A stretch of DNA of 53,887 bases, taken from Haplomitrium mnioides. Its lineage: Eukaryota; Marchantiophyta; Haplomitriopsida; Calobryales. The notes under the pieces are model-generated. The model had not been told where the DNA came from. It saw only the letters and a list, made by a program, of their open reading frames with translations, and did not search any database. The stretch lies in contig JBNGIS010033859.1 of the NCBI GenBank assembly GCA_049999725.1, forward strand, positions 1 through 53,887, in the 5' to 3' direction. Below are positions 33,159-45,140 of the stretch, in pieces. The translations under genes and the position numbers were made by a program. Numbering within the stretch: the first letter of the stretch is position 1; the number at the start of each line of letters is the position of its first letter.

Positions 33159-36100
33159 TGTCACTCCCCTGTTTTCGGCCTTAACCTTCACAGTCGCCTC
33201 TTTGGATGCAAGGGATGACAAATTGCGGGCATTCAGGTTCTTTTCTGAGATGGCCCCTTACCATTTATTGCTTTAAGGCTCAAAGGATTCCCAATTTCCT
33301 TACTCGCCTTTGATTCACCACTTACTCTCTTCAGTCTACACTCAACTCATTCATTCACTGCTCAGGTCAGCATTCTCCACACTCAATTTTCCTTGTGTAA
33401 TTCTGTCCATGTATTCCAAGGACCCAAAACTCGAGGTCCTGTCAAATTGGGTGGAAAAGTGTTGTATCCTGTACTCGGGAGCAATTAAAGAAGTCTGGAC
33501 GCCCCCTTTCAGAGTTGTCACAGATCGAGTACAACAGATCTCAACTATCCTAAGATGGATGAATCACAAAACTAAACCCCAAGATTATAACCAGAGAGCA
33601 TTTTCCCCCTATGATCATTTCGTTGTCATAGGGACTGCATTCCCCCTTCTGAGATGTCTCAGAGTCTGCTCAACTGTCCTGCTATATTTTATACTACTCT
33701 ACTGCATGAAATCAAATGCACAATGAGAATCTAACTACACTTATATACATCAACTATTTACACTATGTACTATGAATAGGAACAGAGTCCTTGAAGACCT
33801 CTGGGCCGATCCACCAACTGACTTCCCTTCTGAATCCTTCGCTGCATTACAGTCTACAGCCTAACACTCACCACTCTCACACCCTTATCTAGATAGTTTT
33901 GATACTTCCCTCGCGAGAAGTCCTGACTTTACTTCCTCTCAGGCTAGGAAGAGGATATATTTTAGTTCCACCTCTGGAAAAGCACAGTCCTCCCGACTGA
34001 ATGTAATCCACTCCACTCCGAGCCTTGACAAGTCTTACTCCGCAGTGCTCAAGCACTAACGCAGCCCCCTCTCTCTCGACTCCACTTGAATATTGATACT
34101 AGAGAGCACTCCGAGCACTCAGGGATAATGCGCTTGCACTGGAAAATGCTAAGACGACTCCAAGCTCCTCACTCGGCAGTCTCTCTTTAGTTCTCAGCAG
34201 GCCGAACTCCCGTCAAGAATCATGTATCGGTTCACCTCCGCTCTAGTCCACCTACGAGGACGAGTTCACCTGGATCGCCCGATCATCCAGAGCTCCTCAC
34301 TCTGCGATTTCACGGCGCCCTTCCAGTCCACCTCCAAATCCCCCTGGCCCCCTAGAACTAGTCCACCCGCTTCACGTGATCCCTTCACTGAATTTTCCAA
34401 TCCTGCTTTACCATGTGCCACTTCTCTGTTGCGAGGTCGCTCTTGCGCTCTTTGATTGCTTGTGCGACTTCCTCACTTGCCCGTGCATCTCCTTCACTGA
34501 ATCGGCGTTTCTTGAGGTATACCCCCTTCGAGCGATCGCCGTGTCTTCCCGCAAACCCCGGTGCTCTTCATTTGAATTCGGTAATCCTGTTAGGCTCATA
34601 ACATGAAATGTCGTTGCGTGGCTTCCATAGTCGTTAATCTGGTTACCTCGAAAGATAGGCGCGCGCTGCGTGTCTTGCCAGTTGGTCGACAAACGACAAG
34701 TAAAATGACAAAAGACGTCTGAGGAATCTTGTGGATAGAGATTCCACAGATTTCCACAGAGCTAGGTCCGAAGAGTCCTACGGAAAAGAGTTCCGAAGCA
34801 CCCCGCGGAGCCTTGTCCACGGAATCTCAGCAGATTCCCGTGTAGATTCCCAGTTATTCTCCCCATGCCACCTTATCCGTTACACCGCCCTGCAAAGGAG
34901 TAGGCTGACCATCACTTTGACTTTCCCTTCCGAAGTTGACCCGCTCGCGGCCTGAGGTCCGATGAGCTTTCCCTTGATGCCACGTGCCCTCTGACTAGCC
35001 CGACATTCTCTGAGTTGCCACGTCATCCGCATGGCGCCGTCCGACGCCGCCCCGCAAAGGGTAGGCTGACCGTCGGCTGACTCCTTTCCACAGTTGACCA
35101 TCAGAATCCTCTCCTCGCTTCTCAGAGTGCCACGTCGTCCAAAGGGGCCCGCCCGACGCCGCCCCGCAAAGAGGTAGGCTGACCGTCGTGCTGACCCTTC
35201 TTCCGATGTTGACCTATGAACCACATTCTCCTTCATCCACGTTTCCGAATCGCTCTGTGGACTCCCAGCGCTCGCCACGTCATCCGAGAGCCGCTGCGGA
35301 CTCCCTTCGCTCTTTGCCGGTCCCTTCGACGATTTATCTTCCTTTCGGCTCTTCTCTGCTCTTCCTCTTGACAAATCCCCGCTATGTCACCCTTTTGGCT
35401 TCCTTGGATCTTCCTTGGTTGGAACATTGATGAATCATCCTTCTGGCATCTTCCGTCTTCCTTCGGACAAACCCACGCTATGTCACCCTTTCGGCGCTTC
35501 CTCGGAGATCCCCGTTTGGACTTTTCGCGGATCCCTCTTAAGTGGGCTACCCACATCGTAAGATAGATCAGAACCACCTTAAGTCGGATCTCCACTTAGG
35601 AAGGCGACTTCCCGTTGCCCCGCGGACTCCCTGGAGCTGCCACGTTTCCGTGGATTCGCGGATTCGAAGAATGAGTTGCATCGGCCCTTGCAGTCGCGCT
35701 TCTGCTTGCGGGATCGAGTCGTCCCTCCTCCCTTGCCTTGCACACCCTTGTGACGATCTTACTTCCTCATTTCTTCTCCAATCCTTGATTCTCGATCATT
35801 GGCCGCTGCAGAACGTGTCCGCGAATTGCCTGCCCTGAGTGCCTTCGGATGTCAGCTTGTGGACTCGTTCTTTCTTCTCAGATCACTTCGCCTAGATTGG
35901 TTGTTCCCTTCTCCCCTGCTCGACCACGATCCCGCATTCTCCCTGAGACTCACGGCTTCCCGCTGTCCTGCTTCAGATTTTGAAATGGGACCCCTCCAGG
36001 GCTTGGCGATCACTTTCCTCTTCTCATCCTTCCGCCATGATCCTGTTTCCCTCCTAGGAATCATGCGTCTTGCTCTTAACTATCTGTTTGAGAGTAAACC

Positions 36101-36201
36101 CGTCGTTCCTGAGAGACCTTCACACTTGCTAAGGGTCATTGGTTCAGAATTGCTTCCGATTTACTGAATTCTGCCTCAGTGCTTCAAATCACTGGCTGAC
36201 A
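33159..36201 (-). repeat. 3' LTR of gypsy A (3043 bp)
   Basis: Directly repeated at 42117-45135. By eye the two copies differ by scattered, mostly transition, changes and a few short indels; one is an extra stretch near 34325-34360 that is missing from the other copy. GC-rich tandem blocks lie at about 35035-35200. Many open frames exist here and are chance frames. Confidence 0.92.
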
Positions 36202-36357
36202 TAACTACCCCTTTAGTTGTGAAGCGTCCACGCGAACAACCTTCGTCTCCCTTCTCTGTAGTTGTCTCCTATGAGTGGTAGTTGGTCGGTCTTCTGAACT
36301 ACTGCAACACATCCCCACAAAACGCCCTCCCTACGAAACACACACACACACATATGT

Positions 36358-36894
36358 TTACCTCCTCTGGCTGGCCATCTTCGCTGGTGTCACCTTTAGG
36401 TGCTCTTCCTTCTCCTCCTGATTCTCATACTTTTTCATTCTATCAAAGTGCACCTTGTTGGGTAACTTGTGACCCTCCAGTGTTTCCAGCTCTACTGACC
36501 CATTCCGATGGAGCTTGCTCATCATAAATGGTCCCATCCACCTCGTGTGCAATTTCCTAGGGAAATGCATAAACCTGTTGTCATACAGCAACACCAGATT
36601 GCCCTCTCTGAGGTTAAGTGGTTTGAGCTCCTTATCATGCTGCTTCTTCCTGAGCTCTTGTTGGTGTTCCAACTTTCCTTGGGCTATCTGCCTGACTTCT
36701 TCCAAGTTCTCCAGCTGATAGAGTCTCTCCGTTCTACTCTGAGCTTCAGCCATCCTCTCCTGCTCCAGCACTCTTTTGGTGGGTACCTTATATTCTACAA
36801 AAACCAGGGCGTGTTGTCCAAAGACCAAAAAGTAAGGGCTATGCCCTGTTGTGGTCTTGAAAGCCAAATTGTAGGCATGGGTGGCAGTAAGCAG
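36358..36894 (-). pseudogene. Gypsy A integrase C-terminal part
   Basis: In frame with the preceding pol segment and separated from it by one TAG (36895-36897). The translated protein has AFKTTTGHSPYFLVFGQHA, a KKKQHD-type helix and LHTRWMGPFMM, the usual Ty3/gypsy integrase C-terminal region. It ends in a charged tail (MKKYENQEEKEEH...) at 36358, without a chromodomain. Confidence 0.85.
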
Positions 36895-39180
36895 CTACAG
36901 ATCCCAATCCGCTTTGTTTGCTGCTACCACCTTGCTTAGTATCTTGGCCATGATTCCATTGGCTCGTTCCGTGAGGCCATTAGCCTTGGGATGGTAAGCT
37001 GTGGTACTTCTATGTTTGATCAAGTACCGATGGGTCAGGTCTTTGATCACTTGATTGATGAAATGCGTCCTCTGATCACTGACCAGCTCCAAAGGAGGTC
37101 CAAACCTGCAAAACATTTGCTCATATAGGAAGGCAGCCACTGTCTTGGCATCATCCTTCCTAGTTGCTCTGGCCTCCACCCACTTTGTGGCATAATCTGT
37201 GGCCAACAGAATGTACCTGTTGCCCCTCTGAGTGGAAGGTGCAATGGGACCGATGAAGTCGATCCCCCACTTCTCAAATGGTGCCAAGGGAATGATGGGT
37301 ACCAAAGGATGGTGCTGGTTTGCTGCAGGCCTCCTTGTCCTCTGGCATGCATCACATCTTCTGACCCAGAAATGCACATCTTTGTGCAAAGTGGGCCACC
37401 AATATCCTGCATCCAGGATCTTCTTGATGGTGGTGTCAGCAGCAAAGTGGCCTCCTCCCTCCTCTGCGTGGAACGCTTGCACTACCACTGTGGCCTGATC
37501 CCGCTCTACACACCGTCGAATCATTCCATCATAACCTCTCTTGTGTAATATTCCTTTAATCAAGAGATATGGTCTCACCTTCCTGAGGAATACCGCAACC
37601 TCTTCTCTGTTGCTGCCTTGGGGAAGTCGAGTGGAACTGAGGAACTCTGTGATGTGGCCGTACTCTGTGGCCCTCACTACCTTCACTTGGAACAGGTGTT
37701 CGTCCGAGAATTCATCCCCCACCTGCTGCTGGTTGACAGGTCCTGCAATTCTGGAAAAGAAGTCTGCATTGCTGTGCTTCTTCCCAGGCTTGATCCAGAC
37801 CTCAAAATCAAACTCTTGCAGCAGAAGGACCCACCTTGCAATTCGACCGGTGACGTCTGGCTTGTTCACCATGTACTTCAGCGCATTGTGATCCGTGTGG
37901 AAGATCACCTTGTGCTGCAATAGGTAATGCCTGAACTTCTTCAAGGCATAAATGATTCCTAGAGCCTCACGATCTGTTGTGGAGTAATTCTTCTTTGCTG
38001 GTGCTAGCAGCCTGCTAGCGAAATAGATGGGATGGTCACGTCCCTTCTCATCCACTTGAGATAACACTGCCCCTATGCAGAATCCTGAAACATCTATCAT
38101 TACATGAAAGTCCTTTCCCCAGTTGGGAGGCACCAATATAGGGGCGCTTGCCAATCTCTCCTTTAATTCTCTGAAACTGGCCAATCTTTCAGGAGTGGCC
38201 TCAAAGGTGCTACTTCCTTTGGTCATCTGGGTGAGGGGTAAAGCCACTGAGGCGAATTGGTTGATGAACCTTCGGTAGTATCCGGCACACCCTAGGAATC
38301 CTTGCACCTGTTTCAGGTTGGTAGGAAATGCCACATTTGCCCAATTGGTGACTTTTTCCTGGTCCACCTCTATTCCTCTGTTTGATACTTTGTGTCCGAG
38401 GAGTATCCCCTCCTTCACTCCAAAGAAACACTTGTCTGGGTGCAATCTCAGCCCTATTTCTCTGCACCTTTGAAAGATGAGCCCTACATCTCTCTCATGC
38501 TCCTCCACCTTGCCGTATATCACCAGATCGTCGATGAACACCTCTAGGAATTTCTTGAGGTAGTCATGAAAAACATTCATCATCATTCGCTGGAAGGTAC
38601 CTAGTGCATTGCAGAGACCGAATGGCATTCTTCTGAAAGCAAACACCCCCCATTCCGTGGTGAATGTTGTCTTGAGCTGATCCTCCTCTCAGATCCAGAT
38701 TTGATTATAGCCTGAGTACCCATCCAAAAAGCTATACACCTCCTGTCCTGCCACCAAATCCAGCACCCCATCTGTGAAAGGCAACGGGTAGTGGTCTTTT
38801 CTCGTGGCATCGTTTAGCTTTCTAAAATCCTGGCATACTCGGATCTTCTTCTTTCCGTCCTACCCCATTTTTTTCGATACCACTACTATAGGAGACACCC
38901 ATTCACTATTTAGGACAGGGTAGATGAATTCAGCTTCCAGGAGTTTGTTTATCTCCTCTTTCACCAGTAGGGAGAAATTGGGATTCATCCGGTATTGCCT
39001 CTATCGCACTGGAATTGCTGTTGGCACTAGGTCAATCCGATGCTCTCCCAATTCTCTCGGGACTCTCTTCAGGTCCAGGTGACTCCAGGCAAAGGCGTCA
39101 CAAAAATTATACATGAGATCGGTGAGGGCCCGTTCTATTTCTCTGGGCAATTGGGCACCTGTATGGAAGGTGTGTCCTTC
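36895..39180 (-). pseudogene. Gypsy A reverse transcriptase, RNase H and integrase core
   Basis: One frame with stops at 39001-39003 (TAG), 38860-38862 (TAG), 38689-38691 (TGA) and 36895-36897 (TAG). The reverse transcriptase includes the block KIRVCQDFRKLN, RRMPFGLCNA and the catalytic FIDDLVIYG at residues 37-45 of the 583-codon open part. RNase H has MIDVSGFCIGAVL, a REALGIIYAL block and HTDHNALKY. Integrase has the HH-CC zinc-binding region (CDACQ), then GIDFIGPIAP, SDQRTHFINQ and NGLTERANG, so all three acidic residues remain. A glycine in SDQG has become R. Confidence 0.9.
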
Positions 39181-40398
39181 TCAGACCACTAGCTGCTTGT
39201 GCTGGCCATCCCGCACCACTCCCAATTCATTTCTTCCTAGGTTATTCTCTGATGGTATCAACGTGGCTAACCGTACTCCACCCTCCTCCCGATGAGCTTC
39301 TGCGGACCTTTCCGTGTCTGTTTCCTGGATCCGATGAGGTACTTCGGGACTGTCTCCCCTTCGGATCCTAGTGTCTTTAGCCCTGGTCCAATATTCCGTG
39401 GACCCATTCCCCTGATGCTCTGTTCCGTCACAGGTGGATATTTCTATTTGATTGACGGAAATTACACCCTCCTCCGACAGATCCTCCTCTATCGCTTCGC
39501 TCACTAATTGTACCCAGTAGTGGTACTCCGAATCTTCCTCATCTTCGGACCACTCACTGTCGTATTCTGCCTCCGATTGTGTTTCGCCCAAGTGAGGAAC
39601 AGGACCATAGTGCACCGTCATTTTTTCTGGGCCGAACACCAGTGTGGAATTCCCCCAATTGTGCATAACTCTGGCCCCATACAACCACGGGCTTCCGATC
39701 AACACTGGGTATGGAGACGCTCTGGCCAGTCGCATTACAAGGTAATTAAGCTTGAATTCCTTTCCTCCAATAAATGTTGGAATTTGTAGAAGTGAACCCA
39801 ATGGCTTTACCCGAGAACCATCTGCCAGCCTCATGATTCGAGATGTACACTGGAATTTCGTGAATCCCAGTTTATGAGCTGTTTCCTCTATCATGATGTT
39901 GACTCTTGCCCCTCCATCTTCGGGCACTAATGACAATTTGCATCCCGCGATCTGAATGTCAATCTCCGGGGCCCCTTTGTCTTCACACACCAATTGCAGA
40001 TCCGCTGGAATTCCCACCTTGGGTAGCCTTCTTCTCCTCCTGGCTCCCATCAGCATGTCCCGAAGTTGCCTCCGATACAGTGGGTTATCTTTGATAAGTT
40101 GACCCACTGTCGCTGTCATAGGACAATTCTGCACATCCTCCTGAATGCAGTAGGGGTTGGGCTTTGTCCCCTCTTCTACAATTGCCACCTTCGTCTGTGC
40201 CTCCTGAATTTCTCCCTGTTGATTTCTGACCTCTTTAAGAGTTTGCTCTGCCGCATGTTCTTCTTCCAGAGTTTCCAAAGCCTCCAATTGTCTCCTCACC
40301 TCATCCTGCTGCTTCGGGTAAAACCATTTTGGATTATCCCTCTGATAATCTGAATCATTGCGCGATGAGGTTGTTTGAGCCACCCCTTTTGTGGCTCT
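39181..40398 (-). pseudogene. Gypsy A protease region
   Basis: A 400-codon frame from 40383, in the same frame as pol and bounded by TGA codons at both ends (40399-40401 and 39181-39183). It contains a helical charged region, then a retropepsin-like domain with VPEDGGARVNIM (active-site Asp-Gly-Gly, a variant often seen in plant Ty3/gypsy) and YPVLIGSPWLYG. An acidic region (EAEYDSEWSEDEEDSEYHYW) follows. Confidence 0.8.
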
Positions 40399-41186
40399 TC
40401 ACTCATATTTTTTTTGGCTCTTTTTCTTTGTCTTTGCCCCAGCTCTGGTGACTACTTGGAAACAATCTTCGGGAGTAGGAGTCTCCCATCCTGGCAATGC
40501 TGCTTCCTCCTTCGTCTCCAATGAGATCAAATTGACAGTTGCGGGGGGAGGAGGATTTGTGCTTGGCCCAGGAGGAGCGTCAGGCCTTCTGTTAGGACAA
40601 TTCATCGCCACATGCCCCTCCTTCTTACATTGGAAACACAGGGGAGGTGGTTGACCATAACCACTCTTTTGTGGTTCTGGATAACTGGTTGAGATGTGGC
40701 CGGGCTGTCCACAATTCCAGCATTCCATGATTGTTGTCCGGGGTGGCCGATTGGCATTCCATGGATTCACTGGCCCTCCGTTCCCTCTTGCGGGTCTGCT
40801 GAGTATTGTCCTGGGTCCCCCACTGATTTGATACACCATCTCAGGAGCTTCCTCCATGACATACTCCACCTCTTCTCTCACGTACTCTGGTGCTTCCTCC
40901 CTCACAAAATGCACAACATTAGTGTCATTTGGACATTCCTGAGGGGAATGTTCATATTGCTTGCATCTGACACACCAGACTCCAACTCTCCTGGTTGGCA
41001 AAGGTCTGCCCTCTGGCTTAATTCCTGCTAGAAGTATGTTCATCGCCTCGAGCTTGGCGCTCAACTCCTCAATTCGATCCTTCCCCCTTGGCTTCTTACT
41101 TGCCTCAGGTTCAGGTTCAGCTTTTTTGTATCTTACTTTGCTGGCGCTCTTGCGATGACTACTTTCCTTAGTCTGCTTCTTCTTCT
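40399..41186 (-). pseudogene. Gypsy A gag nucleocapsid with zinc knuckles
   Basis: A 221-codon frame (41064-40399) with three CCHC-type knuckles: CVRCKQYEHSPQEC, CWNCGQPGHISTSY (last cysteine changed to Y) and CFQCKKEGHVAMNC. It is in the pol frame, so gag and pol were one polyprotein. It joins the upstream gag frame across a frameshift at an A-rich run (minus strand, about 41190-41205). Confidence 0.85.
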
Positions 41187-41930
41187 TCAGATCCTTTTTT
41201 TTTTCTTCTTTCGGGATGTTCGGTCCTCCTCTGAGCTGTTGCTGTTGTCCTCATTCTCGCTTTCCGAAGAGGACTCAAAACTCTGCTCCGTTTCCCTGTC
41301 ACTGTCCGAGGTGTTTGAAGAGTCATCAGATTCATACTTGGACTTGGCCTTCCTCCGGGAACTAGTAATAGCATCCTTGGCGTGGGATCGTGCTGCATTG
41401 ACGGCTTCTTCCAGAGTTTGTGGATTCGTCCGGCGTACCCAAGTTCCAATTCCTCTAAGTAACGCTGCCAGGAACCAGGATGTGAGCATCCCATCCGTGG
41501 CTGGCGGATTGAGCTTCCTCGCCACCTTCTTAAAGCGTTGGAGGAACTTCCTCACAGACTCCTTCTTCTTCATTCTCAACTGACCCATCTTGATCAGTGC
41601 TTGCGTCTCCTCTCCAATCCCCCGGAATTCTACTATAAAGGTTGCTTTGAATGCATGCCAATCCCCCTTTACATTGTCGGGAAAATCTTTGTACCAGGGC
41701 TGGGCCTCTCCCTTCAGCACTGCCGGCATTATTCCAATTTTCACGTGGGCTTCCCCATTGGTTGCTGCAGTATTTTCTAAATCATCCAGCCATGCATCCG
41801 AGTCATCCTTCGGACGTCCCTTGAAGGACTTATATTTGAACCGTCCCCGAAGTCCAAAAGGTGGTACAGGATTGGCCATCCCTCCACTGGCCACTGCCAC
41901 TTCTACCCAGACGCTTTTTATGTCGGCCAC
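41187..41930 (-). pseudogene. Gypsy A gag capsid region
   Basis: A 247-codon frame starting at ATG 41930, close to the 5' LTR. It contains the retrotransposon gag core: AWLDDLENTA, AQPWYKDFP, WHAFKATFIVEF and a KESVRKFLQRFKKVARKL helix. It ends in a serine/glutamate-rich stretch and a lysine run produced by the A-rich frameshift site. Gag assembles the particle that packages the RNA. Confidence 0.88.
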
Positions 41931-42116
41931 TCTTCCTTAACAGGCTCAACCTCCCAGTTGCTCTGTTTCTCAGGAGTGGCTTCCTTACAAACTGAATTGA
42001 GTCTCAAGTGCACCAAGCGATATCTCTGGTTCAGGTTGGTCTCAGGTTCTCCAACCTTTGGCCTGCAGACCTCAGGCTTTCAAACCTTTTGCCCTCCTTC
42101 TAGCGCCAAAATTTTA

Positions 42117-45100
42117 TGTCACTCCCCTGTTTCCGGCCTTAACCTTCACAGCCGCCTCTTTGGACGCAAGGGATGACAAATTGCGGGCATTCAGGTTCTT
42201 TTCTGAGATGGCCCCTTACCCTTTATCACTTTAAGGCTCTAAGGATTCCCAATTTCCTTACTCGCCTTTGATTCACCACTTACTCTCTTCAGTCTACACT
42301 CAACTCATTCATTCACTGCTCAGGTCAGTATTCTCCACACTCAATTTTCCTTGTGTAATTCTGTCCATGTATTCCAAGGACCCAAAACTCGAGGTCCTGT
42401 CAAATTGGGTGGAAAAGTGTTGTATCATGTACTCGGGAGCAATTAAAGAAGTCTGGACGCCCCCTTTCAGAGTTGTCACAGATTGAGTACAACAGATCTC
42501 AACTATCCTAAGATGGATGAATTACAAAACTAAACCCCAGGATTATAACCAGAGAGCATTTTCCCCCTAGGATCATTTCGTTGTCACAAGGACTGCATTC
42601 CCCCTTCCGAGATGTCTCAGAGTCTGCTCAATTGTCCTGCTATATTTATACTACTCTACTGCATGAAATCAAATGCACAATGAGAATCTAACTACACTTA
42701 TATACATCAACTATTTACACTATGTACTATGAATAGGAACAGAGTCCTTGAAGACCTTTGGGCCGATCCACCAACTGACTTCCCTTCTGAATCCTTCACT
42801 GCATTACAGTCTACAGCCCAACACTCACCACTCACACACCCTTATCCAGATAGTTTTGATACTTCCCTCGCGAGAAGTCCTGACTTTACTTCCTCTCAGG
42901 CTAGGAAGAGGATATATTTTAGTTCCACCTCTGGAAAAGCACAGTCCTCCCGACTGAATGTAATCCACTCCACTCCGAGCCTTGACAAGTCTTACCCTAC
43001 AGTGCTCAGGCAATAACGCAGCCCCCTCTCTCTCGACTCCACTTGAATATTGATACCAAAGAGCACTCCGAGCACTCAGAGATAATGCGCTTGCACAGAA
43101 AATGCTAAGACGACTCCAAGCTCCTCACTCGGCAGTCTCTCTTTAGTTCTCAGCAGGCCGAACTCCCGTCAAGAATCATGTATCGGTTCACCTCCGCTAT
43201 GGTCCACCTGCGAGGACGAGTTCACCTGGATCGCCCGATCATCCAGAGGTCCTCACTCTGCGATTTCACAGCGCCCCTCCAGTCCACCCGCTTCACGTGA
43301 TCCCTTCACTGAATTTTCCAATCCTGCTTTACCATGTGCCACTTCTCTGTTGCGAGGTCGCTCTTGCGCTCTTTGATTGCTTGTGCGACTTCCTCACTTG
43401 CCCATGCATCTCCTTCACTGAATCAACGTTTCTCGAGGTATACCCCCTTCGAGCGATCGCCGTGTCTTCCCGCAAATCCTGGTGCTCTTCGTTTGAATTC
43501 GTTAATCCAGTTAGGCTCATAACAGGAAATGTCGACGCGTGGCTTCCATAGTCGTTAATCTGGTTACCCTGAAAGATAGGCGCGCGCCGCGTGTCCTACC
43601 AGTTGGTCGACAAACGACAAGTAAAATGACAAAAGACGTCCGAGGAATCTTGCGGATAGAGATTCCGCAGATTCCCACGGAGCTAGGTCTGAAGAGTCCT
43701 ACGGAAAAGAGTTCCGAAGCACCCCGCAGAGCCCTGTCCACAGAATCTCAGTAGATTCCTGTGTAGATTCCCAATTATTCTCCAAGTGCCACCTCATCTG
43801 TTACACCGCCATCCGACGCCGCCCCGCAAAGGAGTAGGCTGACCGTCACTTTGGCTTTCCCTTCTGAAGTTGACCTGCTCGCGGCCCGAGGTCCGATGAG
43901 CTTTCCCTTGATGCCACGTGTCCTCTGACTAGCCCGACATTCCCTGAGTTGCCACGTCATCCACATGACGCCGTCCGACGCCGCCCCGCAAAGGGTAGGC
44001 TGACCGTCGGCTGACTCCTTTCCACATTTGACCATCGGAATCCTCTCCTTGCTTCTCAGAGCGCCACGTCGTCCAAAGGGCGCCGCCCGACGCCGCCCCG
44101 CAAAGGGGTAGGCTGACCGTCGCGCTGACCCTTCTTCCAATGTTGACCCGTGAACCACATTCTCCTTCGTCCACGTTTCCGAATCGCTCTACGGACTCCC
44201 AGTGCTCGCTACGTCATCCGAGAGTCGCTGTGGACTCCCTTCGCTCTTTGCCGGTCCCTTCGACGATTTATCTTCCTTTCGGCTCTTCTTTGCTCTTTCT
44301 CCTGACAGATCCCCGCTATGTCACCCTTTCGGCTTCCTTGGTTCTTCCTTGGTCGGAACATTGATGAATCACCCTTCTGGCATCTTCCGTCTTCCTTCGG
44401 ACAGACCCACGCTATGTCACTCTTTCGGCGCTTCCTCGGAGATCCCCGTTTGGACTTTTCGCGGATCCCTCTTAAGTGGGCGACCCACATCGTAAGATAG
44501 ATCGGAACCACCTTAAGTCGGATCTCCACTTAGGAAGGCGACTTCCCGTTGCCCCGTGGACTCCCTGGAGCTGCCACGTTTCCGTGGATTCGCGGATTCG
44601 AAGAATGAGTTGCATCGGCTCTTGCAGTCGCGCTTCTACTTGCGGGATCGAGTCATCCCTCCTCCCTGGCCTTGCACACCCTTGTGACGATCTTACTTCC
44701 TCATTTCTTCTCCAATCCTTGATTCTCGATCATTGGCCGCTGCAGAACGTGTCCGCGAATTGCCTGCCCTGAGTGCCTTCGGATGTCAGCTTGTGGACTC
44801 GTTCTTTCTTCTCAGATCACTTCGCCTGGATTGGTTGTTCCCTTCTCCCCTGCTCGACCACGATCCCGCATTCTCCTTGAGACTCACGGCTTCCCGCTCT
44901 CCTACTTCATATTTCAAAATGGGACCCCTCCAGGGCCTGGCGATCACTTCCCTCTTCTCATCCTTCCGCCATGATCCTGTTTCCCTCCTAGGAATCATGC
45001 GTCCTGCTTTTAACTATCTGTTTGAGAGTAAACCCGTCGTTCGTGAGAGACCTTCATACTTGCTAAGGGTCATTGGTTCAGAATTGCTTCCGATTTACTG

Positions 45101-45135
45101 AATTCTGCCTCAGTGCTTCAAATCACTGGCTGACA
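42117..45135 (-). repeat. 5' LTR of gypsy A (3019 bp)
   Basis: Direct repeat of 33159-36201. It lies next to gag and to the primer-binding-site candidate, so it is the 5' LTR of the minus-strand element. GC-rich tandem blocks with CCGACGCCGCCCCGCAAAGG are at about 43805-44120. No gene is present. Confidence 0.92.
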
Positions 45136-45140
45136 GGCTG
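45136..45140. repeat. Target site duplication GGCTG, right copy
   Basis: Matches 33154-33158. Confidence 0.9.

Larger units (their letters stand above)
33159..45135 (-). mobile_element. Gypsy element A, structurally complete (11,977 bp)
   Basis: Two long direct repeats (33159-36201 and 42117-45135), both TGTCACTCCCC...CTGGCTGACA, flank a gag-pol region read on the minus strand. A perfect 5-bp duplication (GGCTG) surrounds the whole. On the minus strand the sequence after the 5' LTR reads TTTTGGCGCTAGAAGGAGGG, a plausible primer binding site that is not the common initiator-tRNA-Met type. The order gag, protease, reverse transcriptase, RNase H, integrase marks it as Ty3/gypsy. I see no chromodomain. 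It has frameshift and stop mutations and is nested in gypsy D. Confidence 0.92.

Noticed and set aside
34222-36167. Frames in the gypsy A LTRs, repeated at 43297-45101
   Set aside because: They occur in both copies only because the LTRs are direct repeats; there is no recognisable protein and overlapping frames lie on both strands.
36508-42176. Plus-strand frames opposite gypsy A gag-pol
   Set aside because: The minus strand encodes conserved gag, protease, reverse transcriptase and integrase blocks; the plus-strand frames are shadows.
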